In this document: positions 27,665-36,989 of the stretch, in pieces
Layout of the letters: every line of letters starts with the position of its first letter
Numbering within the stretch: the stretch's first letter is position 1
NCBI GenBank assembly: GCA_003987775.1
Contig: RXJD01000010.1
Coordinates: 124,001-188,000 of the forward strand
DNA: 64,000 nucleotides
Source of the DNA: Mycobacterium sp.
GTDB lineage: Bacteria; Actinomycetota; Actinomycetes; Mycobacteriales; Mycobacteriaceae
Direction of reading: 5' to 3'
Position numbers and translations under genes: made by a program
The notes under the pieces: generated by a model
Seen by the model: the letters and a program-made list of their open reading frames with translations, nothing else
Database searches by the model: none
What the model was told of the DNA's origin: nothing

Positions 27665-30600
27665 TCAGTACACATCGCGGTGGTAGCGCTTGTCGGTACG
27701 CAGTGTCTGCACGAAGGCCTTGGCGGCGTCCGCATCGAGTTTGCCGTGCTGGGCCGCGATATCGCAGAGTGCCTGCTCAACGTCCTTAGCCATCGGGTCG
27801 GCACTGCCGCAGACGTATAGCTGAGCGCCGTCCTGCAGCCACGCCCACAGTTCGGGGCCGCGCTTGCGCATCAGGTGCTGCACGTACACCTTGTCCTGCT
27901 GGTCGCGGGAAAATGCCAGGTCGAGTTCGGTGAGCAACCCGTCGGCGTGCATCGCCTGGATCTCGTCGCGGTAGTAGAAGTCGGTGGCGGCGTGCTGCTC
28001 GCCGAAGAACAGCCAGTTGGGTCCGGTGTGGCCCAGCGCACGCCGCTCCTGAAGGAATCCGCGGAACGGGGCGATCCCGGTGCCGGGTCCGATCATGATC
28101 ATGGGTGTCTGCGGGTCACCGGGAGGCCGGAAGTTCTTCGACGTACGCACGTAGACCGCGATCCGGTCACTGGGCGAGCGGTCGGCCAGATAGGTGGAGC
28201 ACACCCCGCGCCGCGGCACCCCCTGAAAGTTGTACCGCACCGGCGAGACGGTGAGGTGGACCTCACCGGGGTGCACCTTGGGGCTCGACGAAATCGAATA
28301 GAGCCGCGGCTGAAGCGGTTTGAGCACAGCGAGCCACTCGTCGACGGACGCGTGCACCGGCGCCTGCCCGAGCAGGTCCACCGACTGGCGCCCCCAGGAC
28401 CAATCCGCCAGCGCAGTCCTGTTCTCCGGACGCATCAACTCGCTCAGCCGCGCCGCCGCGTCGGCGTTGCTGGTCCGCTGCTGCACGAAACGCAGCAGGT
28501 CGGGGCTGATGTGCGCGATCTCGAACCGGTCGGTCAGGGCGGTGCGCAGCGACATCGCGCCGTGGTCGGCGACCTCCACCTCGGTGCGGCCATCCAGGCC
28601 GGTGACGGTCAGCCACTCGTCGACGAACTGCTCGTTGTTGTGCGGCCACACGCCGAGCGCGTCGCCGGCCTCGTAGTGCACCGTTGCCTCCGGCACGTCG
28701 AAGACCAGCTGGCGCACGTCTTTGGCCGAGCGGGGCCGGCTCAGGGTGACGTTGCGGATCACACCGGTGACCAGGGGACGCTTCTTGGTGTACGCGTTCG
28801 TGCTGGCCACGGGGATGGCCCGCTTCGTGACGGGGCTTCCGGATTCCGGCGGTTGCGACAACGCGGCCACGACGTTGTCGAGCCAGCGCGCCGCGGCCTC
28901 CTCGTAGTCGGGCTCGCAGTCGACACGGTCGGTGATGCGGGTCGCGCCCAGCGCGGCGAGCCGTTCGTCGAGCCGGCGCCCATGACCGCAGAAGTCGTCG
29001 TAGTTGGAGTCGCCGAGGGCCAGCACGCCATAGCGGGTTTCGCCCAGCAGAGGTGCGCCCTGGTCCGACAGCGCCTGCCACAAACCGGCCCCGTTGTCAG
29101 GGGGATCGCCGTCACCGGTGGTGCTGGTGACCAGCAGCAACTCGCTGACGCGCGGCAGATCGCCGACCGGGAAATCGTCCATCGCATGCACGGCGACCGG
29201 CAGCGAGGCGTGGGTCAGACGCGCGGCCAGCTCGCTTGCGAGTTCCTCGGCATTGCCGGTCTGTGAGGCCCACAGCAGCACCACGGGTGCCCGGCTCTGG
29301 GCGGTTTCGGGTTCCCGGACGGCGTCCGGTGCCGGCGCCGGGGTGCGCGAGCATATCCCCGCGATCACGCCGTCCAGCCACAGTCGGGTTCGGGTATCGA
29401 ACGGTGCGCTGGCCGGCAAGGTGGGCAGTCCGGTCATCGGCCGCCCGGCCTCCACCCGCAACCCGGCCAGCAGCCCCGCCAGGTAGGCGCGACCGTGCGG
29501 GTCGAACTCGGGTGCGGGTTCGGTTGCCACGCCCAGGAATTCGGCGATCGCGTCGATCTGCGCCAGGCTGACGTGCGCAGGTTCGGGTTCCGGGCGGCCA
29601 CTGCGCTGCGGTTCGACCGGAGCACGGCCGGCGACCTTCGTCAGAGTGACCGCGCAGGCCTTGTATTCCGGCTGGCGCGAGATGGGGTCGACGGCGTCAT
29701 TGGTGACCGCGTTGATCGAAAGGTATTCGCCGAACGAGTCGTTCCAGTGAAACGGCGCGAAGCAGTTACCCGGTCGCACCCGGTCGGTGACGACGGCGGG
29801 CAGGACCGCACGCCCGCGCCGGGACGCGATCTCCACCCGATCCCCGTCGCTGATATGTTGGCGGGCCGCATCTTCGGGGTGAATCTCCACGAACGGGCCG
29901 GGATTGAGCTTGTTGAGCTTGGCTACCTTGCCCGTCTTGGTCATGGTGTGCCACTGGTGCGGCAGGCGGCCGGTGTTGAGCAGGAACGGGTAATCCTGGT
30001 CCGGCATCTCTTCGGGCGACAGATGCGGGCGGGCGAAGAAGACGGCCCGACCGTGCGGGGTCGGGAATGCGAGGCGGGGTACGTGTCCGTCCTCCCGGAC
30101 GACCAGAGCCTGGCTGACACCGTCGTTGAGGTATCGGATCGGGTTGCGGTCGTCGGGGCTGTCGGGTGGGCAGGGCCACTGCACAGGCGTCTGGCGTAAG
30201 CGTGCGTAGCTGATGCCGCGGATGTCGTAACCGGTTCTGGGGTTGCTGAACCGCTTGATCTCCTCGAACACCTCTTCGCTGGAGCTGTAGCTGAACCAGT
30301 CGGAAAACCCCATCGCACAGGCGATCCGGGCGATGATCTGCCAGTCGGGCAACGCCTGAGCCGGTGGATCGACCGCCTTCTGGAACAGAGTCAGGTTGCG
30401 CTCGGAGTTGACCATCACTCCGTCGGACTCCGTCCACAGTGCGGCCGGCAGCACCACATCCGCGTATTCGTTGGTCTCGGTCTCCAGATAGGCGTCCTGG
30501 GTGATCACCAGTTCGGCCTGCTCCAGACCGGCCAGCACCGTCTTCCGGTTGGCCACGGTGGCAACGGGATTGGTGCACATGATCCAGCACGCCTTGATCT

Positions 30601-31804
30601 GTCCGTCGGCCATGCGGGTGAACATGTCGATCACACCGTCGCTGACGTCGGTGCGCAACGACCCGCGGGCAATGCCCCACTGGTCCTCGGTGAACTCCCG
30701 GTCTTCGGTGCTGGTCACCGCCCGCTGGCCCGGCAAACCCGGCCCCATGTAACCCATTTCGCGTCCGCCCATCGCATTGGGCTGGCCGGTGAGCGAGAAC
30801 GGGCCGCTGCCGGGCCGGCAGATTGCTCCGGTCGCCAGATGCAGGTTGCAGATCGCGTTGGTGTTCCAGGTGCCGTGCGTGCTCTGGTTGAGGCCCATCG
30901 TCCAGCAGCTCATCCAATTCGCGGCTTCACCGATCCAGCGAGCCGCGGTGCGGATGTCGTCGGCGGGAATGCCGGTGATGTCGCTGACGTGGTCCGGGGT
31001 GAACTGTTCCAGGAAGCTGGGCATCACCTCCCAGCCGGTGGTGAATTCGGCGATGAAGTCCGGATCGGTATGCCCGTTGCGCACGATCAGGTGCAGTAAG
31101 CCGTTGAGCAGCGCGAGATCCGAGCCGGGGGCGATCTGCAGGAACAGATCGGCCTTGGCGGCGGTCGCGGTGCGGCGTGGGTCGACGACGATCAGTTTCG
31201 CACCGGCTTTGACCCGTTCCATCATGCGCAGGAACAGGATCGGATGACAGTCGGCCATGTTGGCGCCGATGACCAAGAACACGTCGGCGTGGTCGAAGTC
31301 TTGGTAGGACCCGGGCGGTCCGTCGGCGCCCAGCGACAGCTTGTAGCCCGAACTGGCGCCGGCCATGCACAGGCGCGAGTTCGACTCGATCTGGTTGGTG
31401 CCGATAAAACCCTTGGCCAGCTTGTTCGCCAGGTACTGGGCTTCCAGTGACATCTGTCCCGAGACGTACAGGGCAACGGCGTCGGGTCCGTGCTTGTCGA
31501 TGATGCCCCGTAACCGCTTGGCGGAGCGCATGATCGCCGTGTCGGTGTCGACGGGTTCGAAGGGCTGACCACGGTCGGTCCGCGCGTATGCCGACTCGGC
31601 TCGTCCCGGTGCCGCAAGAAAATCAGCGGTGGTCGCCCCTTTGGTGCACAACCGCCCGAAGTTGGCCGGATGATCTTCTTGTCCAAGTGTTTTGGCGATG
31701 TGACGGCGGCCGCTTTCGGGATCCGTTGTGAGCTGCAACACCATGCCGCATCCGACGCCGCAGTAGGCGCACATGGTGCGCACCGCATCGTCGTGGGAGT
31801 GCAT
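27665..31804 (-). CDS. nasN: Assimilatory nitrate reductase fused to a CysJ-like flavoprotein
   Basis: A 1379-residue fusion that should reduce nitrate to nitrite with electrons drawn from NADPH within one chain. Order: [4Fe-4S] domain with Cys12, Cys15, Cys19 and Cys53; molybdopterin-guanine dinucleotide core to about residue 600; dinucleotide-binding domain at about 610-720; flavodoxin domain from about 838 ([14 protein letters not shown]); FAD domain from about 1005, with RLYSISSSP; nucleotide-binding domain with [12 protein letters not shown]; and the terminal KRYHRDVY typical of CysJ. From memory this is the domain plan of M. smegmatis NasN. The start is uncertain: ATG at 31804 gives a short lead before the cluster, GTG at 31882 adds 26 residues, and neither has a strong ribosome site. 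No nitrite reductase lies in the window. Confidence 0.9.
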   Translation of the reverse strand: MHSHDDAVRTMCAYCGVGCGMVLQLTTDPESGRRHIAKTLGQEDHPANFGRLCTKGATTADFLAAPGRAESAYARTDRGQPFEPVDTDTAIMRSAKRLRGIIDKHGPDAVALYVSGQMSLEAQYLANKLAKGFIGTNQIESNSRLCMAGASSGYKLSLGADGPPGSYQDFDHADVFLVIGANMADCHPILFLRMMERVKAGAKLIVVDPRRTATAAKADLFLQIAPGSDLALLNGLLHLIVRNGHTDPDFIAEFTTGWEVMPSFLEQFTPDHVSDITGIPADDIRTAARWIGEAANWMSCWTMGLNQSTHGTWNTNAICNLHLATGAICRPGSGPFSLTGQPNAMGGREMGYMGPGLPGQRAVTSTEDREFTEDQWGIARGSLRTDVSDGVIDMFTRMADGQIKACWIMCTNPVATVANRKTVLAGLEQAELVITQDAYLETETNEYADVVLPAALWTESDGVMVNSERNLTLFQKAVDPPAQALPDWQIIARIACAMGFSDWFSYSSSEEVFEEIKRFSNPRTGYDIRGISYARLRQTPVQWPCPPDSPDDRNPIRYLNDGVSQALVVREDGHVPRLAFPTPHGRAVFFARPHLSPEEMPDQDYPFLLNTGRLPHQWHTMTKTGKVAKLNKLNPGPFVEIHPEDAARQHISDGDRVEIASRRGRAVLPAVVTDRVRPGNCFAPFHWNDSFGEYLSINAVTNDAVDPISRQPEYKACAVTLTKVAGRAPVEPQRSGRPEPEPAHVSLAQIDAIAEFLGVATEPAPEFDPHGRAYLAGLLAGLRVEAGRPMTGLPTLPASAPFDTRTRLWLDGVIAGICSRTPAPAPDAVREPETAQSRAPVVLLWASQTGNAEELASELAARLTHASLPVAVHAMDDFPVGDLPRVSELLLVTSTTGDGDPPDNGAGLWQALSDQGAPLLGETRYGVLALGDSNYDDFCGHGRRLDERLAALGATRITDRVDCEPDYEEAAARWLDNVVAALSQPPESGSPVTKRAIPVASTNAYTKKRPLVTGVIRNVTLSRPRSAKDVRQLVFDVPEATVHYEAGDALGVWPHNNEQFVDEWLTVTGLDGRTEVEVADHGAMSLRTALTDRFEIAHISPDLLRFVQQRTSNADAAARLSELMRPENRTALADWSWGRQSVDLLGQAPVHASVDEWLAVLKPLQPRLYSISSSPKVHPGEVHLTVSPVRYNFQGVPRRGVCSTYLADRSPSDRIAVYVRTSKNFRPPGDPQTPMIMIGPGTGIAPFRGFLQERRALGHTGPNWLFFGEQHAATDFYYRDEIQAMHADGLLTELDLAFSRDQQDKVYVQHLMRKRGPELWAWLQDGAQLYVCGSADPMAKDVEQALCDIAAQHGKLDADAAKAFVQTLRTDKRYHRDVY

Positions 31805-32137
31805 GTTGGTTGTCCGACCTCTCGTCTCGCGCACACGGACCTGCGGAAAATCGTCCGGTAGTGATGTTTCGGTGCGGATCACCTGAGGTTTCAGCGGCTT
31901 TACGGACTTCTCGCAGCGGGATGTGGCGTGGTGTGCGGTGTCGGTAATTCGGCACGAAATTCGGGGTGGTGCCCGGCGCCGGCCTCACGGCGACCGCGGT
32001 CTTCGTTGACCGGTGATCTTCGCCGAGGTTACCCACGCCGAGCCCCGCGAAAGGCCCTGCACCTGCGGTTTTGACCAAACCCGACGGACATTCACAGTGC
32101 GCGTCCAGCTGCGGGCCCCGTTCGTTAAGCTCGCGAG
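31805..32137. other. Divergent region between nasN and lppP
   Basis: This 333-base gap separates divergent genes and should contain their promoters. I see AATTCGG repeated at 31946-31952 and 31958-31964 (12-base period) and a TTGACC at about 32006. I could not find a clear GlnR box or terminator, and no protein is recognisable in the small frames. Confidence 0.5.
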
Positions 32138-32638
32138 GTGCGTTGTCGGTTCGGTGCTGCCCTGCTCATGCTGGGGATGGCGGTCACAGGGTGTGACGAC
32201 CACGCATCGGCGCCGCCGCAGGCGAAGCCGGCCTCCTGCAAGGAGTCAGACAGTCCCACCGCCGACACGGTGCGCCGGGCCATCGCCGCCGTCCCGGTCG
32301 AGGTGCCGGGTTCTGCCTGGGTGGAGTTCGCGCGCGGTCACACCAGGAAATGCCGGCTGAACTGGGTGCAGATCATCCCGACCATCGCCTCGGAGTCGAC
32401 GCCGCAACAGCTGCTGTTCTTCGACCGCAACACCCCGCTGGGTTCGCCCACCCCGAACCCCAAGCCCTACATCACGGTGCTGGCGCCGGCCGACGACACC
32501 GTGACCGTGCAGTACCAGTGGCGTAACGGCAGCGACGAGGAATGCTGTCCCACTGGCAAAGGCACGGTGAAATTCGAGATCGGGCCGGACGGCAGGCTCA
32601 AGGCGCTCGGTCCCATCCCGCACCAGCCGCCCAGCTAA
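32138..32638 (+). CDS. lppP: LppP/LprE-family lipoprotein
   Basis: A 166-residue lipoprotein with lipobox AVTGC (Cys19). The mature domain has the LppP/LprE pattern, including VEFARGHTRKCRLNWVQI and QLLFFDRNTPLG, the latter resembling LpoB/LppP domains. Cys pairs (C34 and C72, CC in DEECCPTG) suggest disulfides. In M. tuberculosis lppP sits beside narK1, as here. The start is a GTG at 32138 with a weak ribosome site. Role unknown; its neighbours hint at the nitrate locus. Confidence 0.82.
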   Translation: MRCRFGAALLMLGMAVTGCDDHASAPPQAKPASCKESDSPTADTVRRAIAAVPVEVPGSAWVEFARGHTRKCRLNWVQIIPTIASESTPQQLLFFDRNTPLGSPTPNPKPYITVLAPADDTVTVQYQWRNGSDEECCPTGKGTVKFEIGPDGRLKALGPIPHQPPS

Positions 32639-32778
32639 CCGCCGGTCGCCGCCCCCTTCAGCACTTCTACAGCACACCTACAGCAGTTTCAGGCTGCTTA
32701 CGGCGTGCTTGACCCAGGTTCCGCTGGCACGCTTGGTCTTCCGTGCGAGAGATCGTGCACGAAAGACGAAGGAGGGTC

Positions 32779-34233
32779 ATGGACCTGCAGACGCTGCCGC
32801 GGCGAGCGGAGTCGTGTGAAGTCGTTGCGGCCAATGTTCGTGGCCCACGTCACATCTCACACTGGGACGCCGAGGATGTGGTGGCCTGGGAGGCCGGGAA
32901 CAAGCTCATCGCGCGACGGAACCTGTTGTGGTCGGTCGTCACCGTTCACCTGGGCTACTCGGTGTGGACGCTGTGGCCGGTGATGGAACTGTTCATGCCG
33001 CAGAACGTGTACGGATTCTCGACGGGCGACAAGCTGCTGCTGGTCATTACCGCGGCCCTGGTCGGTGCGTGCCTGCGCATGCCCTACTCGGTGGCCACTG
33101 CGGTCCTGGGCGGGCGAAAGTGGGCGATCATTTCGTCGGCAGCATTGATCGTCCCGGTGGTCGGCACGATGGTGTTGCTGATGCATCCCGGTCTGCCGTT
33201 GTGGCCGTACCTGATCTGCGCCGCGCTCACCGGATTGGGCGGCGGCAACTTCGCGGCCTCGATGAGCAACGCCAACGCCTTCTATCCGCAGCGTCTCAAG
33301 GGCTCCGCCCTCGGATTGGCCGGCGGCGTCGGCAATCTCGGGGTACCGGCGATCCAGTTGGTCGGGCTGCTGGTGATCGCCACCGCGGGTGACCGCAAGC
33401 CCTACCTGGTGTGCGGGCTGTATGCGGTGTCGCTGGTGATCGCATGCATCGGGGTGACCCGATCGATGAATACCGTTGCGCAGCATCACGTCAAGCCGGA
33501 AAAGCTGCGGCCGATCATCGCGGTGATGTTCGCCACCCGCGACACGTGGCTGCTCTCGCTGCTCTACCTCGGCACGTTCGGCTCGTTCATCGGATTCTCC
33601 TTCGCGTTCGGCCAGGTGCTGCAGAACAACTTCGTGGCCGGTGGGGAAACCGTCGCCCAAGCCAGTCTGCACGCCGCCGAACTCGCCTTCCTGGGCCCGT
33701 TGTTGGCAGCTGTGGCAAGGGTTTACGGCGGCCGGCTGGCCGACCGCATCGGTGGCAGCCGCCTGACGCTGATGGTGTTCACCGGCATGACGTTCACCGC
33801 GGGACTACTGATCGTCGCCAGCGCCCACCAGCACCGCCAGCACGGCGGCGCCGCCATGGCCGGCTACTTCGCCTGCTTCATAGCCCTTTTCGTGCTGTCC
33901 GGGCTGGGCAACGGATCGGTCTACAAAATGATCCCGACGATCTTCGAGGCCTGCAGTCGCTCGCTCGACATCACCGAAGCCGATCGCCGGGAATGGTCGC
34001 GGATCATCTCCGGCGTCGTCATCGGGTTCGTGGCATCGGTCGGCGCGCTCGGCGGGGTCGGAATCGACCTCGCGCTGCGGGCGTCGTACCAGAGCACCGG
34101 TGCGGGCACCGAGGCATTCTGGATCTTCATGTGCGGCTACGCCGCGGCCGCCGCGCTGACCTGGCAGGCCTACGTCCGCCGCGCCGTCACCCCGGTGGTG
34201 CAGTCGGCGGAACTCGTTGTGAGCAAGGCTTAG
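32779..34233 (+). CDS. narK: Nitrate/nitrite transporter, NarK family
   Basis: A 484-residue major-facilitator protein with 12 predicted membrane helices. The NarK signature is clear: GGGNFAASMSNANAFYP followed by GSALGLAGGVGNLGVPAIQ. A second nitrate-signature region is SGLGNGSVYKMIPTIF. The ATG at 32779 has an ideal GGAGGG site, so the in-frame ATG-like start at 32743 is rejected. It is divergent from nasN across lppP and likely imports nitrate for it; nitrite export is the other possibility. The N-terminus carries an extra 35 hydrophilic residues. Confidence 0.94.
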   Translation: MDLQTLPRRAESCEVVAANVRGPRHISHWDAEDVVAWEAGNKLIARRNLLWSVVTVHLGYSVWTLWPVMELFMPQNVYGFSTGDKLLLVITAALVGACLRMPYSVATAVLGGRKWAIISSAALIVPVVGTMVLLMHPGLPLWPYLICAALTGLGGGNFAASMSNANAFYPQRLKGSALGLAGGVGNLGVPAIQLVGLLVIATAGDRKPYLVCGLYAVSLVIACIGVTRSMNTVAQHHVKPEKLRPIIAVMFATRDTWLLSLLYLGTFGSFIGFSFAFGQVLQNNFVAGGETVAQASLHAAELAFLGPLLAAVARVYGGRLADRIGGSRLTLMVFTGMTFTAGLLIVASAHQHRQHGGAAMAGYFACFIALFVLSGLGNGSVYKMIPTIFEACSRSLDITEADRREWSRIISGVVIGFVASVGALGGVGIDLALRASYQSTGAGTEAFWIFMCGYAAAAALTWQAYVRRAVTPVVQSAELVVSKA

Positions 34234-36170
34234 TCGGGGAGGTTCTCCGGGTGCAGCATCTCTGCGTAGCGCAGCTGCTCCGGGATGCCGAACCCGTCGA
34301 CCAGCGTCCGGGCGTGCGGGCGCAGCACCCGGCACCGGTCGTTGATGCCCCGGGTGACCGCCTTGGCGCGCTCGGTCGACAGGTACCGGTGCTCGATGAA
34401 CCACGCCTTGTCCTCTTCGATCACCGACAACGCGTAGAGGTCGCACACCACCCCCAGCAGCTCGCGCGCCTTCCGGTCCGGGCATGACTCGATGCCGGCG
34501 ACGAAGGCCTCCAGCACCACCGTGTCGATGTGCGCCTTCGCGGCGTGCAACACGTGGTCCTGCACCGTGTTGAAAGCGTCGAAGGCCGACATCTCCTTGG
34601 ATTTGCCTTGCAGGCGGCGCGCCACCGACGACAGCAGGTAGTCCTCGCGGTCTTCGAACATCTGCACCTGGGTGCCGCGGTTGAACAGGCTGCCTTCTTC
34701 CTCGTTGTCCTGTCTGGCGTCGACGATGCGCTGCATGATCGCTTCGGCCGCAGTGCGTTTCTTCACCCGGTCGCCCACCGTGTTCGCCGCGAAACGCACC
34801 CACTCGACCGGGCTCATGCTCTTGATGTCGTCGGCGTAGGCGGTGAGCAGTTCCTTGGCCACCAGCTGGGTCAGCACATGGTTGTCACCCTCGAAGGTGG
34901 TGAACACGTCGGTGTCGGCCCGCAGGGCGATCAGCCGGTTCTCGGCCATGTAGCCCGCGCCGCCGCATGCCTCTCGGGCCTCCTGGATGGCCCGGGACGC
35001 GTGCCAGGTGTTGGCCGCCTTCAGCCCGGCGGCACGCGCCTCCAGCTCACGCTGTTCTTCGGCGTCCACCACGTCGGAGGTCTGCAGGTCGTGGCATTTG
35101 GACACCAACTCGTTCTGGGCGAACTGCAGCGCGTAGGACCGGGCGATCAGCGGGAACAGCCGCCGCTGGTGCACCAGGTAGTCCATGATCAGCACTTCGT
35201 TGTCATCATCGCCGGGCGCGCTGAATTGCCTGCGCTGCAACGCATAACGGGTGGCGATGTCCAGCGCGACGTGCGCCGCGTTACCGGCGCTGCCACCCAC
35301 GGTCACCCGGCCCCGGATCAACGTGCCGATCATCGTGAAGAACCGCCGGTTGGCGTTGTCGATCGGCGAGGTGTAGGTGCCGTCCGGTTCGACCTCGCCG
35401 TACTTGTTGAGCAGGTTGACTCGCGGCACCCGGACGTTGTCGAACATGATGCGGCCGTTGTCGACGCCGGGCAGGCCGCCCTTGTAGTGGCAGTCCGAGG
35501 TGGTGACCCCCGGCAGGTCGTTACCGTCGGCGTCACGCAGCGGGACCAGCACGCAGTGCACGCCGTGATTGACCGGCTTGCCGTCCTTAAGGGTGATCAG
35601 TTGCGCGAAAACCGCTGCGATGGTTGCGGTCTCGGCCGCGCCGCCGATGTAGTCCTTGCGCGACGTCGGGGTGGGGGAGTTGATGACGAACTCTTCGGTT
35701 TCGGCGTCGTAGGTGGCCGTCGTCTCCAGCGACTGGACGTCGCTGCCGTGTCCGGTCTCGGTCATCGCGAAACAGCCGAGCAGGTCGAGGGTGATGATGT
35801 CCCGCACGTAAGAGGAGTGGCGTTCGGTGCCCAGGTTCTCCACGGCGCCGCCGAACAGGCCCCACTGGACACCGGCCTTGACCATCAGGGACAGATCCGA
35901 CATGGCCAGCATCTCGATCATCGTGACCGCCGCTCCGACGTCACCGGTGCCGCCGTGCTCCTTGCGGAACCCTTCGTCCGACACGCCGGCGGCCGCCATC
36001 ATCTGCATCTGCTCGGCGACCTTCGCGCGGGCGATGACAGTGTTCGGGGTGTGGTGCGGACGGAAAGCCTCGTGCGAGAGCTTGGCCCGCGTCTCGTTCT
36101 TCACGTCCCGCCAACGCCCGTCGAGCGCGTCGCGGATGTAGTCGGCAGTGCTTTTGGTGTCGGATGCCAT
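34230..36170 (-). CDS. Acyl-CoA dehydrogenase/oxidase family protein
   Basis: A 646-residue member of the acyl-CoA oxidase-like branch of the FadE superfamily, about 250 residues longer than ordinary FadE proteins. FAD/substrate motifs: CFAMTETGHGSDVQSLET, the long insert with SPTPTSRKDYIGGAAET, and CGGAGYMAENRL followed by FTTFEGDNHVLTQLVAKEL, a stretch typical of acyl-CoA oxidases. The C-terminal 200 residues are a helical ACOX domain. It should introduce a trans-2 double bond into acyl-CoA; whether it passes electrons to oxygen or to ETF cannot be seen. Convergent with narK; their stops overlap by 4 bases. Confidence 0.88.
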   Translation of the reverse strand: MASDTKSTADYIRDALDGRWRDVKNETRAKLSHEAFRPHHTPNTVIARAKVAEQMQMMAAAGVSDEGFRKEHGGTGDVGAAVTMIEMLAMSDLSLMVKAGVQWGLFGGAVENLGTERHSSYVRDIITLDLLGCFAMTETGHGSDVQSLETTATYDAETEEFVINSPTPTSRKDYIGGAAETATIAAVFAQLITLKDGKPVNHGVHCVLVPLRDADGNDLPGVTTSDCHYKGGLPGVDNGRIMFDNVRVPRVNLLNKYGEVEPDGTYTSPIDNANRRFFTMIGTLIRGRVTVGGSAGNAAHVALDIATRYALQRRQFSAPGDDDNEVLIMDYLVHQRRLFPLIARSYALQFAQNELVSKCHDLQTSDVVDAEEQRELEARAAGLKAANTWHASRAIQEAREACGGAGYMAENRLIALRADTDVFTTFEGDNHVLTQLVAKELLTAYADDIKSMSPVEWVRFAANTVGDRVKKRTAAEAIMQRIVDARQDNEEEGSLFNRGTQVQMFEDREDYLLSSVARRLQGKSKEMSAFDAFNTVQDHVLHAAKAHIDTVVLEAFVAGIESCPDRKARELLGVVCDLYALSVIEEDKAWFIEHRYLSTERAKAVTRGINDRCRVLRPHARTLVDGFGIPEQLRYAEMLHPENLPD

Positions 36171-36427
36171 GACCCGACCGTAGCCCGTCGCCTGCTCTGC
36201 CGGAACAGGTCAGCCCTATGAACACAGTGTGTCGCAGAAATCTTTCAGTGATGTCGTGCTTCGTCGTGTTCGTTGCCGTCAGCCACGACCACGCCGAGCA
36301 CCGTCGGGCAGGGTACCCGGGCATTTTGATCTGATTCCGGCACAAGGGAATTGGCCAGCGCACCGATAGTTGGCGCACTATGGCGACGCTATCGTGCGGC
36401 AAAGCGGAGCGGGGCTGGCGTGTGCGA

Positions 36428-36757
36428 CTAGGGGCACATGAAGCTGATCGGCGGGCACTGCCTGATGGTGATCGCCTCGATGGGCGGATTGTCGCCGTCC
36501 CACATGGAGATCGGCATGCCCTGCGAGGTCAGGTTGCCCATCCCGTAGTTGGTCGCATACCAGGTGTGGCAGACGCTCCAGTCCCAGTCGACGAACTGGT
36601 TCGTCACATAGGGCATCTGCTTAGGGTTGCCCGGGCACCACCGGTGCGGCTGCGTTGTGTCCGCGTGGGCGACACCCAGACCCAGGCCGGTGAGTACCGC
36701 GGACCCGGCCAGCGCTGAGGCCGCGAGGACTTTCCTGGTTGTGTTGGCCAGTCGCAT
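36428..36757 (-). CDS. Small secreted protein of unknown function
   Basis: A 109-residue protein with a clear signal peptide: basic RLANTTRK, hydrophobic core, and cleavage after AHA (about residue 31). The mature part of about 78 residues is Trp-rich and holds four Cys (RWCPGN, SVCHTW, RQCPP, FMCP), probably two disulfides. AGGAG lies 8 bases before the ATG at 36757, which rules out the longer frame from 36922. The flanking gaps (36171-36427 and 36758-36989) show no further gene. I do not recognise the family beyond its look as a small mycobacterial exported protein. Confidence 0.8.
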   Translation of the reverse strand: MRLANTTRKVLAASALAGSAVLTGLGLGVAHADTTQPHRWCPGNPKQMPYVTNQFVDWDWSVCHTWYATNYGMGNLTSQGMPISMWDGDNPPIEAITIRQCPPISFMCP

Positions 36758-36989
36758 GACGGCTCTCCTTTGTTCCCACACGCAGGCGCGGGAAACACCC
36801 CACAGGTGGTTCGCGCGCCAGTGCATTCGAGCCATTGTCAGGTCATCAAATGGCTCTTGATCTCTGTTTGGATGGAGATTATTGGCGCTGGTTTGCGAAA
36901 TTCTTGCGCCCGGACGTGCCAATTGCGGGCTTGCGGGTTACCAGTTGTGCTGTGCAGCGCGGGCACCGCGCGCCGTTTACGTCGGGCAG

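Noticed and set aside
34530..36221. 563-codon plus-strand frame opposite the acyl-CoA oxidase-like gene
   Set aside because: Shadow frame rich in Gly, Val and His with no domain; the minus strand has a full family protein.
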